DNA from: Streptomyces sp. SID8352
Lineage (GTDB): Bacteria; Actinomycetota; Actinomycetes; Streptomycetales; Streptomycetaceae
Direction of reading: 5' to 3'
NCBI RefSeq assembly: GCF_009862265.1
Contig: NZ_WWGX01000071.1
Span: 62,001-126,000 of the forward strand
DNA length: 64,000 nucleotides
Program-made: the position numbers and the translations under genes
Notes under the pieces: model-generated
Database searches by the model: none
Seen by the model: the letters and a program-made list of their open reading frames with translations, nothing else
Told to the model about the DNA's origin: nothing
Shown: positions 16,959 to 25,982 of the stretch, piece by piece
Layout of the letters: every line of letters begins with the position of its first letter
Position numbering within the stretch: the stretch's first letter is position 1

Positions 16959-19121
16959 ATGCCCGAGGCAACAGCCCACGTGACAGCCGCGGAGATCTCC
17001 CGCATCGCCGGTGTCACCCGGGCCACCGTCAGCAACTGGCGTCGACGGCACGAAGACTTCCCGGCTCCGTCCGGAGGTACCGACACCAGCCCGCTCTACG
17101 ACCTCGGAGCGATTCAGGCATGGCTCGGCTCCCGTGGCCACACGCAGGTCGCCGACCCCCGCGAGGAATTGCGCACCGCGGTCCGCCTTCAGGCATCCGA
17201 CCCGGACAGGACGACCAGTCGCATGGGCTTCGTCCTCACGCTCGCCCGCCACTCCCCGGACGAGACGGCGGCGCTCGCCGACCTCGCGGACGCCGAACTG
17301 GTCGCCCGTGCCTCCGAGGAGGTGGCCAAGCTCCTGACCTCGCTCCCCGGCCCGACACCCGAGCCCCCCCTGTTCACCACATCCGACGGCACCATCTTGC
17401 GCGCGCTCCTCAGCTGCGTTCGTGAGCAAGGCGGTTCGGTCGCCCTCGCGGTGCTCGCGGAAAGGGAACTGGAGGACAGTGCCGCGACCGGCGTCCACGG
17501 AACCCCCGAGCCGTTGGCGCAGATGGTCGCCAGGCTGCTCCCGGCTGGGGTCGCGCGGGTGCTGGACCCGGCCTGCGGTAGCGGCGCGCTGCTGGCGGCC
17601 GCCTCCGGGCGCGGCGCCACCATCCTCCTCGGCCAGGACTCCGTACCCGTGCAGGCCCAGCGCGCCACGGTCGGCCTGAGGCTCGCCGCGCCACGGGCCG
17701 AGGTTGCCGTACGCATCGGGGACAGTCTCCGCGCGGATGCCTTCGACGGGCTGACGGCGGACGCGGTGGTGTGCACCCCGCCCTACGGGGATCGCGACTG
17801 GGGGCACGACGAGTTGGCCTACGACCCCCGCTGGGCGTACGGCGTGCCCGGGCGGGCCGAATCCGAGCTCGCCTGGGTGCAGCACTGCCTCGCCCACCTC
17901 GTTCCCGGCGGCCGGGCCGTACTGATCCTGCCGCCCGCCACCGCCTCCCGCCCCTCCGGGCGCCGGATACGGGCGGAACTGGTGCGCGGCGGCGCCGTGC
18001 GGGGCGTGCTCGCCCTGCCGCCCGGGGCCGCGCCACCGCTGCACGTGGGCTTGCATCTGTGGCTGCTCCAGCGGCCCGAGCCGGGCGGCCCGGAGCGCAA
18101 GTCGGTGCTGTTCGTCGACACGACCGGGTCGCCCCCGCCGGGCGCGACGGAACAGGAGCCGGGCACGCCGCGTACGGGTTCCCCCCGTGCCCCGATCGAC
18201 TGGGCCGGCCTGACGGCCCGCACGCTCGCCCACTGGGAGGCCTTCACCGCCGACCCGGACCGGTTCGCGGCCGAGCCCGGCACCGCACGTGCGGTGCCGG
18301 TCGTGGACCTCCTGGACGACCTCGTCGACCTCACCCCGGCCCGCCAGGTCCGCATCTACCGCACGGACATCGATCCCGCCGAGCTGTACACACGTACGGA
18401 GACGGGCCGCCGCGAGCTGACTGAAGCCGCCCGCGCCCTCCTCGACTCGGCGGACCTCACCGGCTGGACCGCATCCGCACCCGGCGGCCCGGCCCGGGAA
18501 TGGCGTACGGCCACCGCCTCCGACCTTGCCAGGGGCGGGGCGCTGGCCCTGCTTCGCACGGTGCCGGACACCAGGGGTCTGGAGCCGGGCAGGACGGATC
18601 CCGCCGCCGCTCCGGTCCTCACCGGGGCCGACATCGCCCGGGGGACGGGTCCGACCGGCGACCCGGCGGAGCTGGGCTCCACCACCGCGCCCGTGGTCGC
18701 CGCCGGAGACGTCCTCGTCCGGGCGGTCGCCGGCGGGGGCGGGCCGATGGCCCGGGTGGCCGAGAAGGCGGACGCGGGCGCACTGCTCGGCCCTCAGGTC
18801 CACCTTCTGCGCCCCGACCCGGATCGTCTGGACTCCTGGTTCCTGGCCGGCTTCCTCGGATCGGCGGAGAACGTCGCCGGGGCTTCCACCGGAAGCACCG
18901 TCCTGCACGTCGCCCCGGGCCGGCTCCGGGTCCCGCTGCTCCCGCTGGAGGAACAGCGGCGCTACGGCGAGGCCTTTCGGCACGTCCATGAGCTGCGGGC
19001 GCGGGCGCGGCGGGCCGCGCGCCTCGCGGAGGAGACGGCCGCCTTGCTCGTGGGCGGGTTCACGGGCGGTGCGCTGCTTCCGTCCACGACCGAGACGCCG
19101 GCAGATGCCGGCCCGGCCTGA
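16959..19121 (+). CDS. Single-chain N6-adenine methyltransferase with HTH and specificity-like domains
   Basis: 720 residues. Order: an N-terminal HTH (ITRATVSNWRRRH-type, residues ~8-60); a helical HsdM-like region; a class I methyltransferase core with DPACGSGALL near residue 204 for S-adenosylmethionine; the catalytic motif TPPYGDRDWG near 273; and a C-terminal HsdS-like target-recognition region (residues ~520-710) ending in a coiled coil. The family normally has NPPF/NPPY, so Thr for Asn is unusual and may lower activity. It looks like a fused modification-plus-specificity protein, possibly a self-regulating orphan methylase. GAGGAGG lies 12 bp before the ATG. It is 90 bp upstream of hsdM on the same strand. 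Confidence 0.85.
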   Translation: MPEATAHVTAAEISRIAGVTRATVSNWRRRHEDFPAPSGGTDTSPLYDLGAIQAWLGSRGHTQVADPREELRTAVRLQASDPDRTTSRMGFVLTLARHSPDETAALADLADAELVARASEEVAKLLTSLPGPTPEPPLFTTSDGTILRALLSCVREQGGSVALAVLAERELEDSAATGVHGTPEPLAQMVARLLPAGVARVLDPACGSGALLAAASGRGATILLGQDSVPVQAQRATVGLRLAAPRAEVAVRIGDSLRADAFDGLTADAVVCTPPYGDRDWGHDELAYDPRWAYGVPGRAESELAWVQHCLAHLVPGGRAVLILPPATASRPSGRRIRAELVRGGAVRGVLALPPGAAPPLHVGLHLWLLQRPEPGGPERKSVLFVDTTGSPPPGATEQEPGTPRTGSPRAPIDWAGLTARTLAHWEAFTADPDRFAAEPGTARAVPVVDLLDDLVDLTPARQVRIYRTDIDPAELYTRTETGRRELTEAARALLDSADLTGWTASAPGGPAREWRTATASDLARGGALALLRTVPDTRGLEPGRTDPAAAPVLTGADIARGTGPTGDPAELGSTTAPVVAAGDVLVRAVAGGGGPMARVAEKADAGALLGPQVHLLRPDPDRLDSWFLAGFLGSAENVAGASTGSTVLHVAPGRLRVPLLPLEEQRRYGEAFRHVHELRARARRAARLAEETAALLVGGFTGGALLPSTTETPADAGPA

Positions 19122-19210
19122 ACCGCACCTGATCTTCGTAGCCATCCACCACACTTGTCCGCACCCGCTCCGGTTGGGCGGGACGGTCCGGAAGGAAACC
19201 GGGGAACCCC

Positions 19211-21205
19211 TTGAACAGCAGTAAGCACACGGAACTGGCGAATCACGCCTGGTCCGTCGCCGACCTCCTGCGCGGTGACTACAAGCAGTCCGACTACGGC
19301 AAGGTCATCCTGCCGTTCACCGTGCTGCGCCGGCTGGAGTGCGTCCTGGAGCCTACGCGGGACAAGGTCACCGAGACCGTCGCACAGTACAAGGGACAAG
19401 GGGACATCGACCCGGACCACTGGCTGCGCAAGGCCTCCGGCCACTCCTTCTACAACAGGAGCGACCTGACCCTGAAGAGGATCGCCGCGGACCCGCAGAG
19501 CGCGGCGGAGAATCTCCAGCTCTACGTGGCCGCCTTCTCGGACAACGCCCGCGAGGTCCTCGACAAGTACGACTTCGCCCAGCAGATCAAGCGGCTCGCC
19601 GCCGCCGACCTGCTGTACAAGGTCATCGGCAGGTTCACGGACCTGGATCTCCACCCCGAGCGCGTGCCCAACCACAACATGGGCTACATCTTCGAGGAAC
19701 TGATCCGACGCTTCGCGGAGCAGTCGAACGAGACGGCGGGGGAGCACTTCACCCCCCGCGAGGTCATCAAGCTGATGGTCAACCTGCTGATCGCGCCCGA
19801 CGGCGACGCGCTGCAGGTGCCAGGCGTGGTCCGCACGGTCATGGACCCGGCATGCGGCACGGGCGGCATGCTGTCGGCGGCCGAGGAGCACATCCGTTCC
19901 CTGAACCCGGACGCCACGGTGGAGGTCTACGGTCAGGAGCTCAATCCCGAGTCCTGGGCCATCTGCCGGTCCGACCTGATGATCAAGGGACAGGATCCGG
20001 AGCACATCGCCGCCGGCAACTCGCTGAGCGATCCGGGGCAGGGCCGTGAGAAGTTCGACTACCTCCTGGCCAACCCGCCGTTCGGTGTGGAGTGGAAGAA
20101 GGTCAAGGACGAGGTCGAGTACGAGCACCAGCACCTGGGCGAGGCCGGCCGCTTCGCCGCAGGCCTGCCCCGGATCAACGACGGCTCACTCCTCTTCCTC
20201 CAGCACATGATCTCGATGATGAAGCCGGTGGACGCCAAGGGCGGTGGCGGTTCCCGCCTGGCCATCGTCTTCAACGGTTCTCCGCTCTTCACCGGAGCGG
20301 CCGGCTCGGGCGAGTCCGAGATCCGCCGCTGGATCCTGGAGAACGACTGGCTGGAGGCGATCGTCGCCCTCCCGGACCAGCTCTTCTACAACACCGGCAT
20401 CTCCACGTACTTCTGGATCCTCACCAACCGAAAGTCCCCGGACCACAAGGGCAAGGTCGTCCTGCTTGACGCGCGCGACCAGTTCCAGAAGATGCGCAAG
20501 TCGCTGGGTGACAAGCGCAAGGAGTTGGGCACGCGGCACATCGCGGACGTGACGCGCCTGTACGGGGAGGCCGTCCAGGCCGCGGCGGACCCGGGCCACG
20601 AACTCCACTCCAAGGTCAAGGTCTTCGAGAACTCGGCCTTCGGCTACCAGCGCATCACGGTCGAACGCCCGCTGAAGCTCCGCTTCGAGGTCACGGAGGA
20701 GACGCTGACGGCCCTGGCGGCGGCCAAGCCGGTCCAGAAGCTGGGATGGGCGGGCGCGTTCGTGGCCGCCGTCCGTACGCTGCTGGGTTCGTCGTGGCCG
20801 ACGAAGTCGGACGCGCTGGTGGCCCTGAAGGGCGCGGTGGCCGACGCGGGCTTCCTCTGGCCGACGGGCGCGCCTTTCGCGAAGGCGGTACGGGACACGA
20901 TCGGTGTGCGAGACCCCGAGGGCGAGGTCCAGCTCCTCAAGGACGGGCCGGAGCCCGACGCGGAGCTTCGTGACTACGAGAACGTGCCGCTGGGTGAAGA
21001 CGTCGAGGATTACCTGAAGCGCGAGGTCCACCCGCATGTCCCGGACGCTTGGATCGACCACACGAAGACAAAGATCGGCTACGAGATTCCGTTCACGCGG
21101 CACTTCTACGTGTACGAGCCGCCGCGGGCACTGGCGGAGATCGACGCGGAGCTGAAGTCGCTGGAGGCGGAGATTCAGGCGCTGCTGGGAGAGGTGACGG
21201 AATGA
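19211..21205 (+). CDS. hsdM: Type I restriction-modification methyltransferase subunit HsdM
   Basis: 664 residues. The N-terminal helical domain (ELANHAWSVADLLRGDYKQS) and methyltransferase core are classic: DPACGTGGMLSAAEEH near residue 213 and ANPPFGVEW near 287, with a C-terminal extension that includes a coiled-coil end. It methylates adenine in the host recognition site as an M2S complex and forms the R2M2S nuclease. A TTG at 19211 is the likely start (ELANHAW conserved soon after); the site GGGGAA is weak. Its stop overlaps the hsdS start by 4 bp. Confidence 0.95.
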   Translation: MNSSKHTELANHAWSVADLLRGDYKQSDYGKVILPFTVLRRLECVLEPTRDKVTETVAQYKGQGDIDPDHWLRKASGHSFYNRSDLTLKRIAADPQSAAENLQLYVAAFSDNAREVLDKYDFAQQIKRLAAADLLYKVIGRFTDLDLHPERVPNHNMGYIFEELIRRFAEQSNETAGEHFTPREVIKLMVNLLIAPDGDALQVPGVVRTVMDPACGTGGMLSAAEEHIRSLNPDATVEVYGQELNPESWAICRSDLMIKGQDPEHIAAGNSLSDPGQGREKFDYLLANPPFGVEWKKVKDEVEYEHQHLGEAGRFAAGLPRINDGSLLFLQHMISMMKPVDAKGGGGSRLAIVFNGSPLFTGAAGSGESEIRRWILENDWLEAIVALPDQLFYNTGISTYFWILTNRKSPDHKGKVVLLDARDQFQKMRKSLGDKRKELGTRHIADVTRLYGEAVQAAADPGHELHSKVKVFENSAFGYQRITVERPLKLRFEVTEETLTALAAAKPVQKLGWAGAFVAAVRTLLGSSWPTKSDALVALKGAVADAGFLWPTGAPFAKAVRDTIGVRDPEGEVQLLKDGPEPDAELRDYENVPLGEDVEDYLKREVHPHVPDAWIDHTKTKIGYEIPFTRHFYVYEPPRALAEIDAELKSLEAEIQALLGEVTE

Positions 21206-22503
21206 GCTCAGTGCTCGGCATTTCGCTGCCCGGCGAGTGGTCCTCGGCGCCGCTCAAGCATGTCACCACATATCTCAACCGTGGTTCGGCCCCGACGTAT
21301 GTTGATGAGGGGCCGGTGCGGGCGGTCAGCCAGGCTGCAAACCAGAACGCCGGCCTTGACTGGACGCGGACCCGCTTTCATGATTTCAACGGTGACCCGA
21401 GGAAGCTCAAAGGCTTTCTGCGGCCTGATGACGTTCTCATCAACTCAACGGGCACTGGCACGCTCGGTCGAGTCGGCTATTTTGATCAGTCGCCGGACGG
21501 TCTCCCTTGCATGGCCGATAGTCACGTTACTGTTGCGCGTTCGACGCGGGGAAAATTGGATCCCCGTTTTATGTACTACTGGCTGAGTTCGCGTCCCTTC
21601 CAGGGGTTCGTGCATGCAGCGCTCGTGGTCGGGGCAACAAACCAGATTGAGCTCAATCGGGATCGCTTGGGCGACGCGCCTGTGCCGCTTCCTGAAATAG
21701 AGGAACAGTGCCGTATCGCTGCCTTCCTCGACGTCGAGACCGCCCGAATCGATAGACTGGTCATCCTTCAGCGGAGCGTCCTTCGGAAGATTGACGAGCG
21801 CGAAGCCACTCAGCTTGATTTGGAGATTGATGAACTAGTCGAGCGTCACGGTGCGGTGCCGCTTCGTCGGTTCCTCCTAGGAGTCGACCAGGGGACCAGT
21901 CCTCAGTGTGACGCGGTGCCGGCTGCCGACGACGAGTGGGGAGTCCTAAAGGTGAGCTGCCTTCGGCCCGGAAATTTCGTGCCAGCAGAAAACAAGAGGC
22001 TTCCGGAGGGGACAGAACCCGATTCGATCAGTGAGGTGCGAGAAGGGGATTTGCTCATTGTTCGCGCGAACACTCCGCAACTAGTCGGGTCGACTGCCGT
22101 TGTTCCCAAGGTGCGGCGGAGGCTGCTTCTTTCGGACAAGATTTTCCGCGTCCGCTTGGACGACAGACTTAGCGCCGACTTCGTGGCTGCCATCGCACGG
22201 GGGCGCCGCATCCGCGCTCTCTGTTCCGCAGGCTCAAACGGTGCTTCCCAGTCCATGGCGAACATCCGGTTCGAAGAGGTCAAGGCGTGGCCGATGCCCG
22301 CCGTGGGACCGGGCGCGCAAGCCGATTTCGTAGCAAAGGTCGCCAACGGTCGGGCGGTGTTGGACAAGCTGCACCCCCGTATTGAGCGCCAGCTTGCTCT
22401 CTTTGCTGAACGCCGCCAAGCCCTCATCACCGCCGCCGTAACCGGCCAGTTCGACGTCTCCACCGCCAGCGGACGCAACGTCACGGAGGGAATCACCGTA
22501 TGA
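21202..22503 (+). CDS. hsdS: Type I restriction-modification specificity subunit HsdS
   Basis: 433 residues with the two-repeat layout of HsdS: target-recognition domain 1 (~1-165), first conserved helix (LPEIEEQCRIAAFLDVETAR), domain 2 (~210-370) and a second helix (ERQLALFAERRQALITAAVT). It decides the bipartite DNA target. The reading frame has noticeably lower G+C and more A/T-ending codons than its neighbours (for example around 21340-21700), which is common for exchanged recognition domains. The ATG overlaps the hsdM stop, and its own stop overlaps the hsdR start (ATGA in both cases), so M, S and R are translationally coupled. Confidence 0.95.
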   Translation: MSSVLGISLPGEWSSAPLKHVTTYLNRGSAPTYVDEGPVRAVSQAANQNAGLDWTRTRFHDFNGDPRKLKGFLRPDDVLINSTGTGTLGRVGYFDQSPDGLPCMADSHVTVARSTRGKLDPRFMYYWLSSRPFQGFVHAALVVGATNQIELNRDRLGDAPVPLPEIEEQCRIAAFLDVETARIDRLVILQRSVLRKIDEREATQLDLEIDELVERHGAVPLRRFLLGVDQGTSPQCDAVPAADDEWGVLKVSCLRPGNFVPAENKRLPEGTEPDSISEVREGDLLIVRANTPQLVGSTAVVPKVRRRLLLSDKIFRVRLDDRLSADFVAAIARGRRIRALCSAGSNGASQSMANIRFEEVKAWPMPAVGPGAQADFVAKVANGRAVLDKLHPRIERQLALFAERRQALITAAVTGQFDVSTASGRNVTEGITV

Positions 22504-25500
22504 GCCCCGGCCCCGTCCACCGCGAATCCGCCTTCGGCGACGCCATAGTCGCCGCCATGGCCGAGCGTGGCTGGCGCGAAGCGAGCCCCGCCGGCTACCA
22601 GCCCGACCTCGGCCTGGACACCCAGGAACTCTTCGAGTTTCTCGGCAAGACCCAGGCCGAGGAGTGGCACGAGCTCCGCACCGTCTACGGCGACGCCAAC
22701 GAGGCCCAGCGCGGCTTCGCTCGCCGCCTCGACCAGGCCATCGCCGGCGACGGCCTCCTCCACGTCCTCCGCAATGGCGTCAAGGACCGTGGCGTCCTCC
22801 TCCGTGTGGCCTACTTCAAGCCAAACCTGGTCGCCGACGAATCCGTCCTCCACGGCTACCGCGCCAACCGCCTCACCGTCGTCCGCGAGCTGCCGTACGC
22901 CACCAAGCAGCTCGACCGGAACAACCGCCTCGACCTGGCCCTGTTCCTCAACGGCATCCCGGTCGCCACCGCCGAGCTCAAGAACCCGCTCACCGGACAG
23001 GGCGTCGAGCACGCCAAGGAGCAGTACCGCACCGACCGCGACCCCACCGAGCCGATCTTCACCCGCCGGGTCATCGCGAACTTCGCCATAGACCCCGACC
23101 TGGTCTTCGTCGCCACCCAGCTCAAGGGCAAGAACACCCGCTTCCTGCCCTTCAACACGGGCTCCGAGGGCCCCGGCCGCCCCGGCGGCGCGGGCAACCC
23201 GGCCCCCACCGTGTACGGGCAGTACGCGACCTCCTACCTCTGGGAGCAGGTCTGGGAGCGGGCCAACTGGCTGGATCTGCTCCAGCGCTTCGCCCACCAG
23301 CAGAAGTCCAAGACGCCCGGCGGCGGCACCACCCGCACCACGATCTTCCCGCGCTTCCACCAGTGGGACGCGGTCAGGAAACTGACCGCCCACGCCGCCA
23401 CCCACGGCGCCGGTCAGAACTACCTGATCATGGCCTCGGCCGGTTCCGGCAAGTCCAACACCATCGGCTGGCTCGTCCACCGCCTCTCCGACCTGCACGC
23501 GGACAACGACCCCCGCACGCTCGACACGGAGGCTCTGTCAGCGGGCTTCATCAAGCCCGGGGCACCGGTCTTCGACAAGGTCATCGTCATTACCGACCGC
23601 CGGAATCTGGACGCCCAGCTCCGCGAGACGGTCGGCAGCTTTTCCCAGACCGACGGCCTGGTCGTCAAGATCGACGATAAGCAGGGTGCCAAGAGCGAGC
23701 AGCTCGCCCGCGCCCTCTCCCGCGACACCGGCAAGATCGTCACCGTCACCCTGCACTCGTTCCCCGCGCTGCTGGACTACCTCCAGCGCAATCCGACCGA
23801 GATCAAGGGCACCACCTTCGCCATCGTCATCGACGAGGCCCACTCCTCCCAGTCCGGCGACGCGGCGACCTCCGTCCGCGCCGCCCTGCGCGAGCTCGGC
23901 CTCGACTCGGACTCCGAGGACGTCGGCGCGACCAGCCTGACCGTCACCGACAAGCTCAAGAAGAAGGCGCTGGAGCGGTCCCGGGCCGCCAACCTCTCCT
24001 ACTTCGCTTTCACCGCCACCCCGAAGTCGAAGACCCTCGAACTCTTCGGCACCCCGGACCAGATCGATGGCAAGGCCGCCTACCGCCCCTTCCACACGTA
24101 CTCCATGCGCCAGGCCATCGAGGAAGGCTTCATCCTCGACCCGCTGCGCAACTACGTCACGTACAACACGTACTGGAAGCTGGTGAACCAGAACACGGAC
24201 GAGCGCGAGGTGGACCCCGCCAAGGCGAATTCGCTGCTCGCCCGGTACGTGCTCACCCACGACTCCACCGTCTCCCAGCACGCCCAGGTGATCGTCGAGC
24301 ACTTCGTGGCCCACACCCGGGGCCGGCTCGGCGGGCGCGCCAAGTCCATGGTCGTAACGGCCTCTCGGCACTCCGCCGTCCAGATGGCCCGGGCCATCAA
24401 GAGCTACATCGAGGATCGCGGGTACGACACCAAGTATCCGGACTTGGGCGTTCTGGTCGCCTTCTCCGGCTCCCTCACCATCGACGGCGAGGAGACCACC
24501 GAGCCGAAGGAGAACGGGGGGCTGTCCGAGACCGCCCTTCCCAAGGCCTTCGGCTACACGCGCGCCGACGACAAGGCGGTGAAGGCCGGAGGGAAGGGGC
24601 AGCAGGAGTACCGGATCCTGGTCGTCGCCGAGAAGTACCAGACCGGGTTCGACCAGCCCCTGCTGACGGCCATGTACGTCAACAAGAAGCTGACCGGTAT
24701 CTCGGCCGTCCAGACCCTCTCCCGCCTCAACCGCACGGCCGAGCGCAAGACACAGGCCGACCTCGCCGTCCTCGACTTCACCAACGAGGCCGAGGACATC
24801 AAGGAGGCGTTCCGCCCCTACTTCGAGGAGGCCAACACCCTCCCCTCGGATCCCAATCTTCTCTACACCGCCCAGAGCCGGGTCATGTCCGCGCCGGTCA
24901 TCTCCGAGACGGAGATGGACGAGTTCGCCGCCGCCTGGTTCGAGGCGAAGGAGAAGGCCGCCGGATCCCCGGCCAAGTGGGAGAAGCTGCACGCCGAGCT
25001 GTACCGCCGGCTCTCCCCGGCCGTCACCCGCTACGAGACCCTGCGGGACAACGACGAGGACGAGGACGAGGTCAAGACGGCCGAGGACTTCCGCGCCGAC
25101 CTTCACGACTACGTGCGCAAGTACGGCTTCCTCGCCCAGATCGTGCCCTACCACGACCCGGACCTGGAGCGTCTCCACCTCTACGGCCGCTACCTCCTCA
25201 CCCGGCTGCGCGGCCGCACGGACGGCGGCGTGGACATCGGTGAGGTCGACCTCAGCCACCTGCGCGTGCAGAAGACCGGGGAACACGACGTCTCCCTCAG
25301 TCCGGAAGGAGCCGCGACCATGCCCGGTTTCGGCGAAGGGCCGGGCGGGGCCAAGGAAGCAGAGAAGTCGCTTCTGTCCGAGCTGATCGAGAAGTTCAAC
25401 GCGAAGTTCGGCACGGACTTCACCGAACAGGACGTCATCCGGCCCTTCGAGGAGGCCAAGGCCGACGCCAAGGTCCGGGCCGCGGCCGTCGTCAACGACG

Positions 25501-25691
25501 AGGACAACTTCGGCAAGGTCTTCGACAAGGTCTTCGCGGACAAGATGGCCGACCACGTCGGCTCCATCGCCGGTCTCGGCCGCCAGTACTTCGGCGCCGA
25601 CCGGAACTTCAAGTCCAGCCTCGACCGCAGCGCTCGCCGCGCCGCGTGGCGGATGATCCGCCGAGAGGAGGGCGTGGACGACGCCGCGTAG
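22500..25691 (+). CDS. hsdR: Type I restriction-modification endonuclease/translocase subunit HsdR
   Basis: 1063 residues. The N-terminal PD-(D/E)XK nuclease shows NRLDLALFLNGIP...ATAELKNP near residues 142-160. The SF2 motor has Walker A MASAGSGKSNTI near 312, DEAHSSQSG near 444 and motif VI QTLSRLNRTAERK near 740. The C-terminal part is helical and presumably binds the M2S core. It cuts unmodified DNA after ATP-driven translocation. It ends the hsd operon; a hairpin follows 17 bp after the stop. Confidence 0.96.
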   Translation: MSPGPVHRESAFGDAIVAAMAERGWREASPAGYQPDLGLDTQELFEFLGKTQAEEWHELRTVYGDANEAQRGFARRLDQAIAGDGLLHVLRNGVKDRGVLLRVAYFKPNLVADESVLHGYRANRLTVVRELPYATKQLDRNNRLDLALFLNGIPVATAELKNPLTGQGVEHAKEQYRTDRDPTEPIFTRRVIANFAIDPDLVFVATQLKGKNTRFLPFNTGSEGPGRPGGAGNPAPTVYGQYATSYLWEQVWERANWLDLLQRFAHQQKSKTPGGGTTRTTIFPRFHQWDAVRKLTAHAATHGAGQNYLIMASAGSGKSNTIGWLVHRLSDLHADNDPRTLDTEALSAGFIKPGAPVFDKVIVITDRRNLDAQLRETVGSFSQTDGLVVKIDDKQGAKSEQLARALSRDTGKIVTVTLHSFPALLDYLQRNPTEIKGTTFAIVIDEAHSSQSGDAATSVRAALRELGLDSDSEDVGATSLTVTDKLKKKALERSRAANLSYFAFTATPKSKTLELFGTPDQIDGKAAYRPFHTYSMRQAIEEGFILDPLRNYVTYNTYWKLVNQNTDEREVDPAKANSLLARYVLTHDSTVSQHAQVIVEHFVAHTRGRLGGRAKSMVVTASRHSAVQMARAIKSYIEDRGYDTKYPDLGVLVAFSGSLTIDGEETTEPKENGGLSETALPKAFGYTRADDKAVKAGGKGQQEYRILVVAEKYQTGFDQPLLTAMYVNKKLTGISAVQTLSRLNRTAERKTQADLAVLDFTNEAEDIKEAFRPYFEEANTLPSDPNLLYTAQSRVMSAPVISETEMDEFAAAWFEAKEKAAGSPAKWEKLHAELYRRLSPAVTRYETLRDNDEDEDEVKTAEDFRADLHDYVRKYGFLAQIVPYHDPDLERLHLYGRYLLTRLRGRTDGGVDIGEVDLSHLRVQKTGEHDVSLSPEGAATMPGFGEGPGGAKEAEKSLLSELIEKFNAKFGTDFTEQDVIRPFEEAKADAKVRAAAVVNDEDNFGKVFDKVFADKMADHVGSIAGLGRQYFGADRNFKSSLDRSARRAAWRMIRREEGVDDAA

Positions 25692-25707
25692 CCTCTCGCC
25701 GCATGCA

Positions 25708-25740
25708 GGCCCTCGCGCAACTCCCCGGGACACGAGGGCC
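25708..25740 (+). terminator. Hairpin after hsdR
   Basis: GGCCCTCG at 25708-25715 pairs perfectly with CGAGGGCC at 25733-25740, around a 17-nt loop. There is no T-run. It separates the hsd operon from the kinase gene, which starts 292 bp after the hsdR stop and so probably has its own promoter in 25741-25982. Confidence 0.5.
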
Positions 25741-25982
25741 TCGCAAACGCATCACACTGCCTGGCCAGCCATCGACACCGAGCACCTGGCGAGGTCGTCC
25801 GGGGCGAGTGCGACGGACGGATCCCGCGACGCACAGACGGTTCTCGGTCAAATCTGACAGACCTCGAACGCCTCCCTGGACGGAAGATCGCCGCCCCACC
25901 ACACTGGTTCGGACATATCGGGTCGGCCGGCACCACCTCGGATGCGACGTAGCCGACAGCAACACCACGGGGCAGGGGCACG

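Noticed and set aside
16905..19154. A 749-codon minus-strand frame opposite the HTH-methyltransferase
   Set aside because: The plus strand carries clear methyltransferase motifs, and the minus frame has none.
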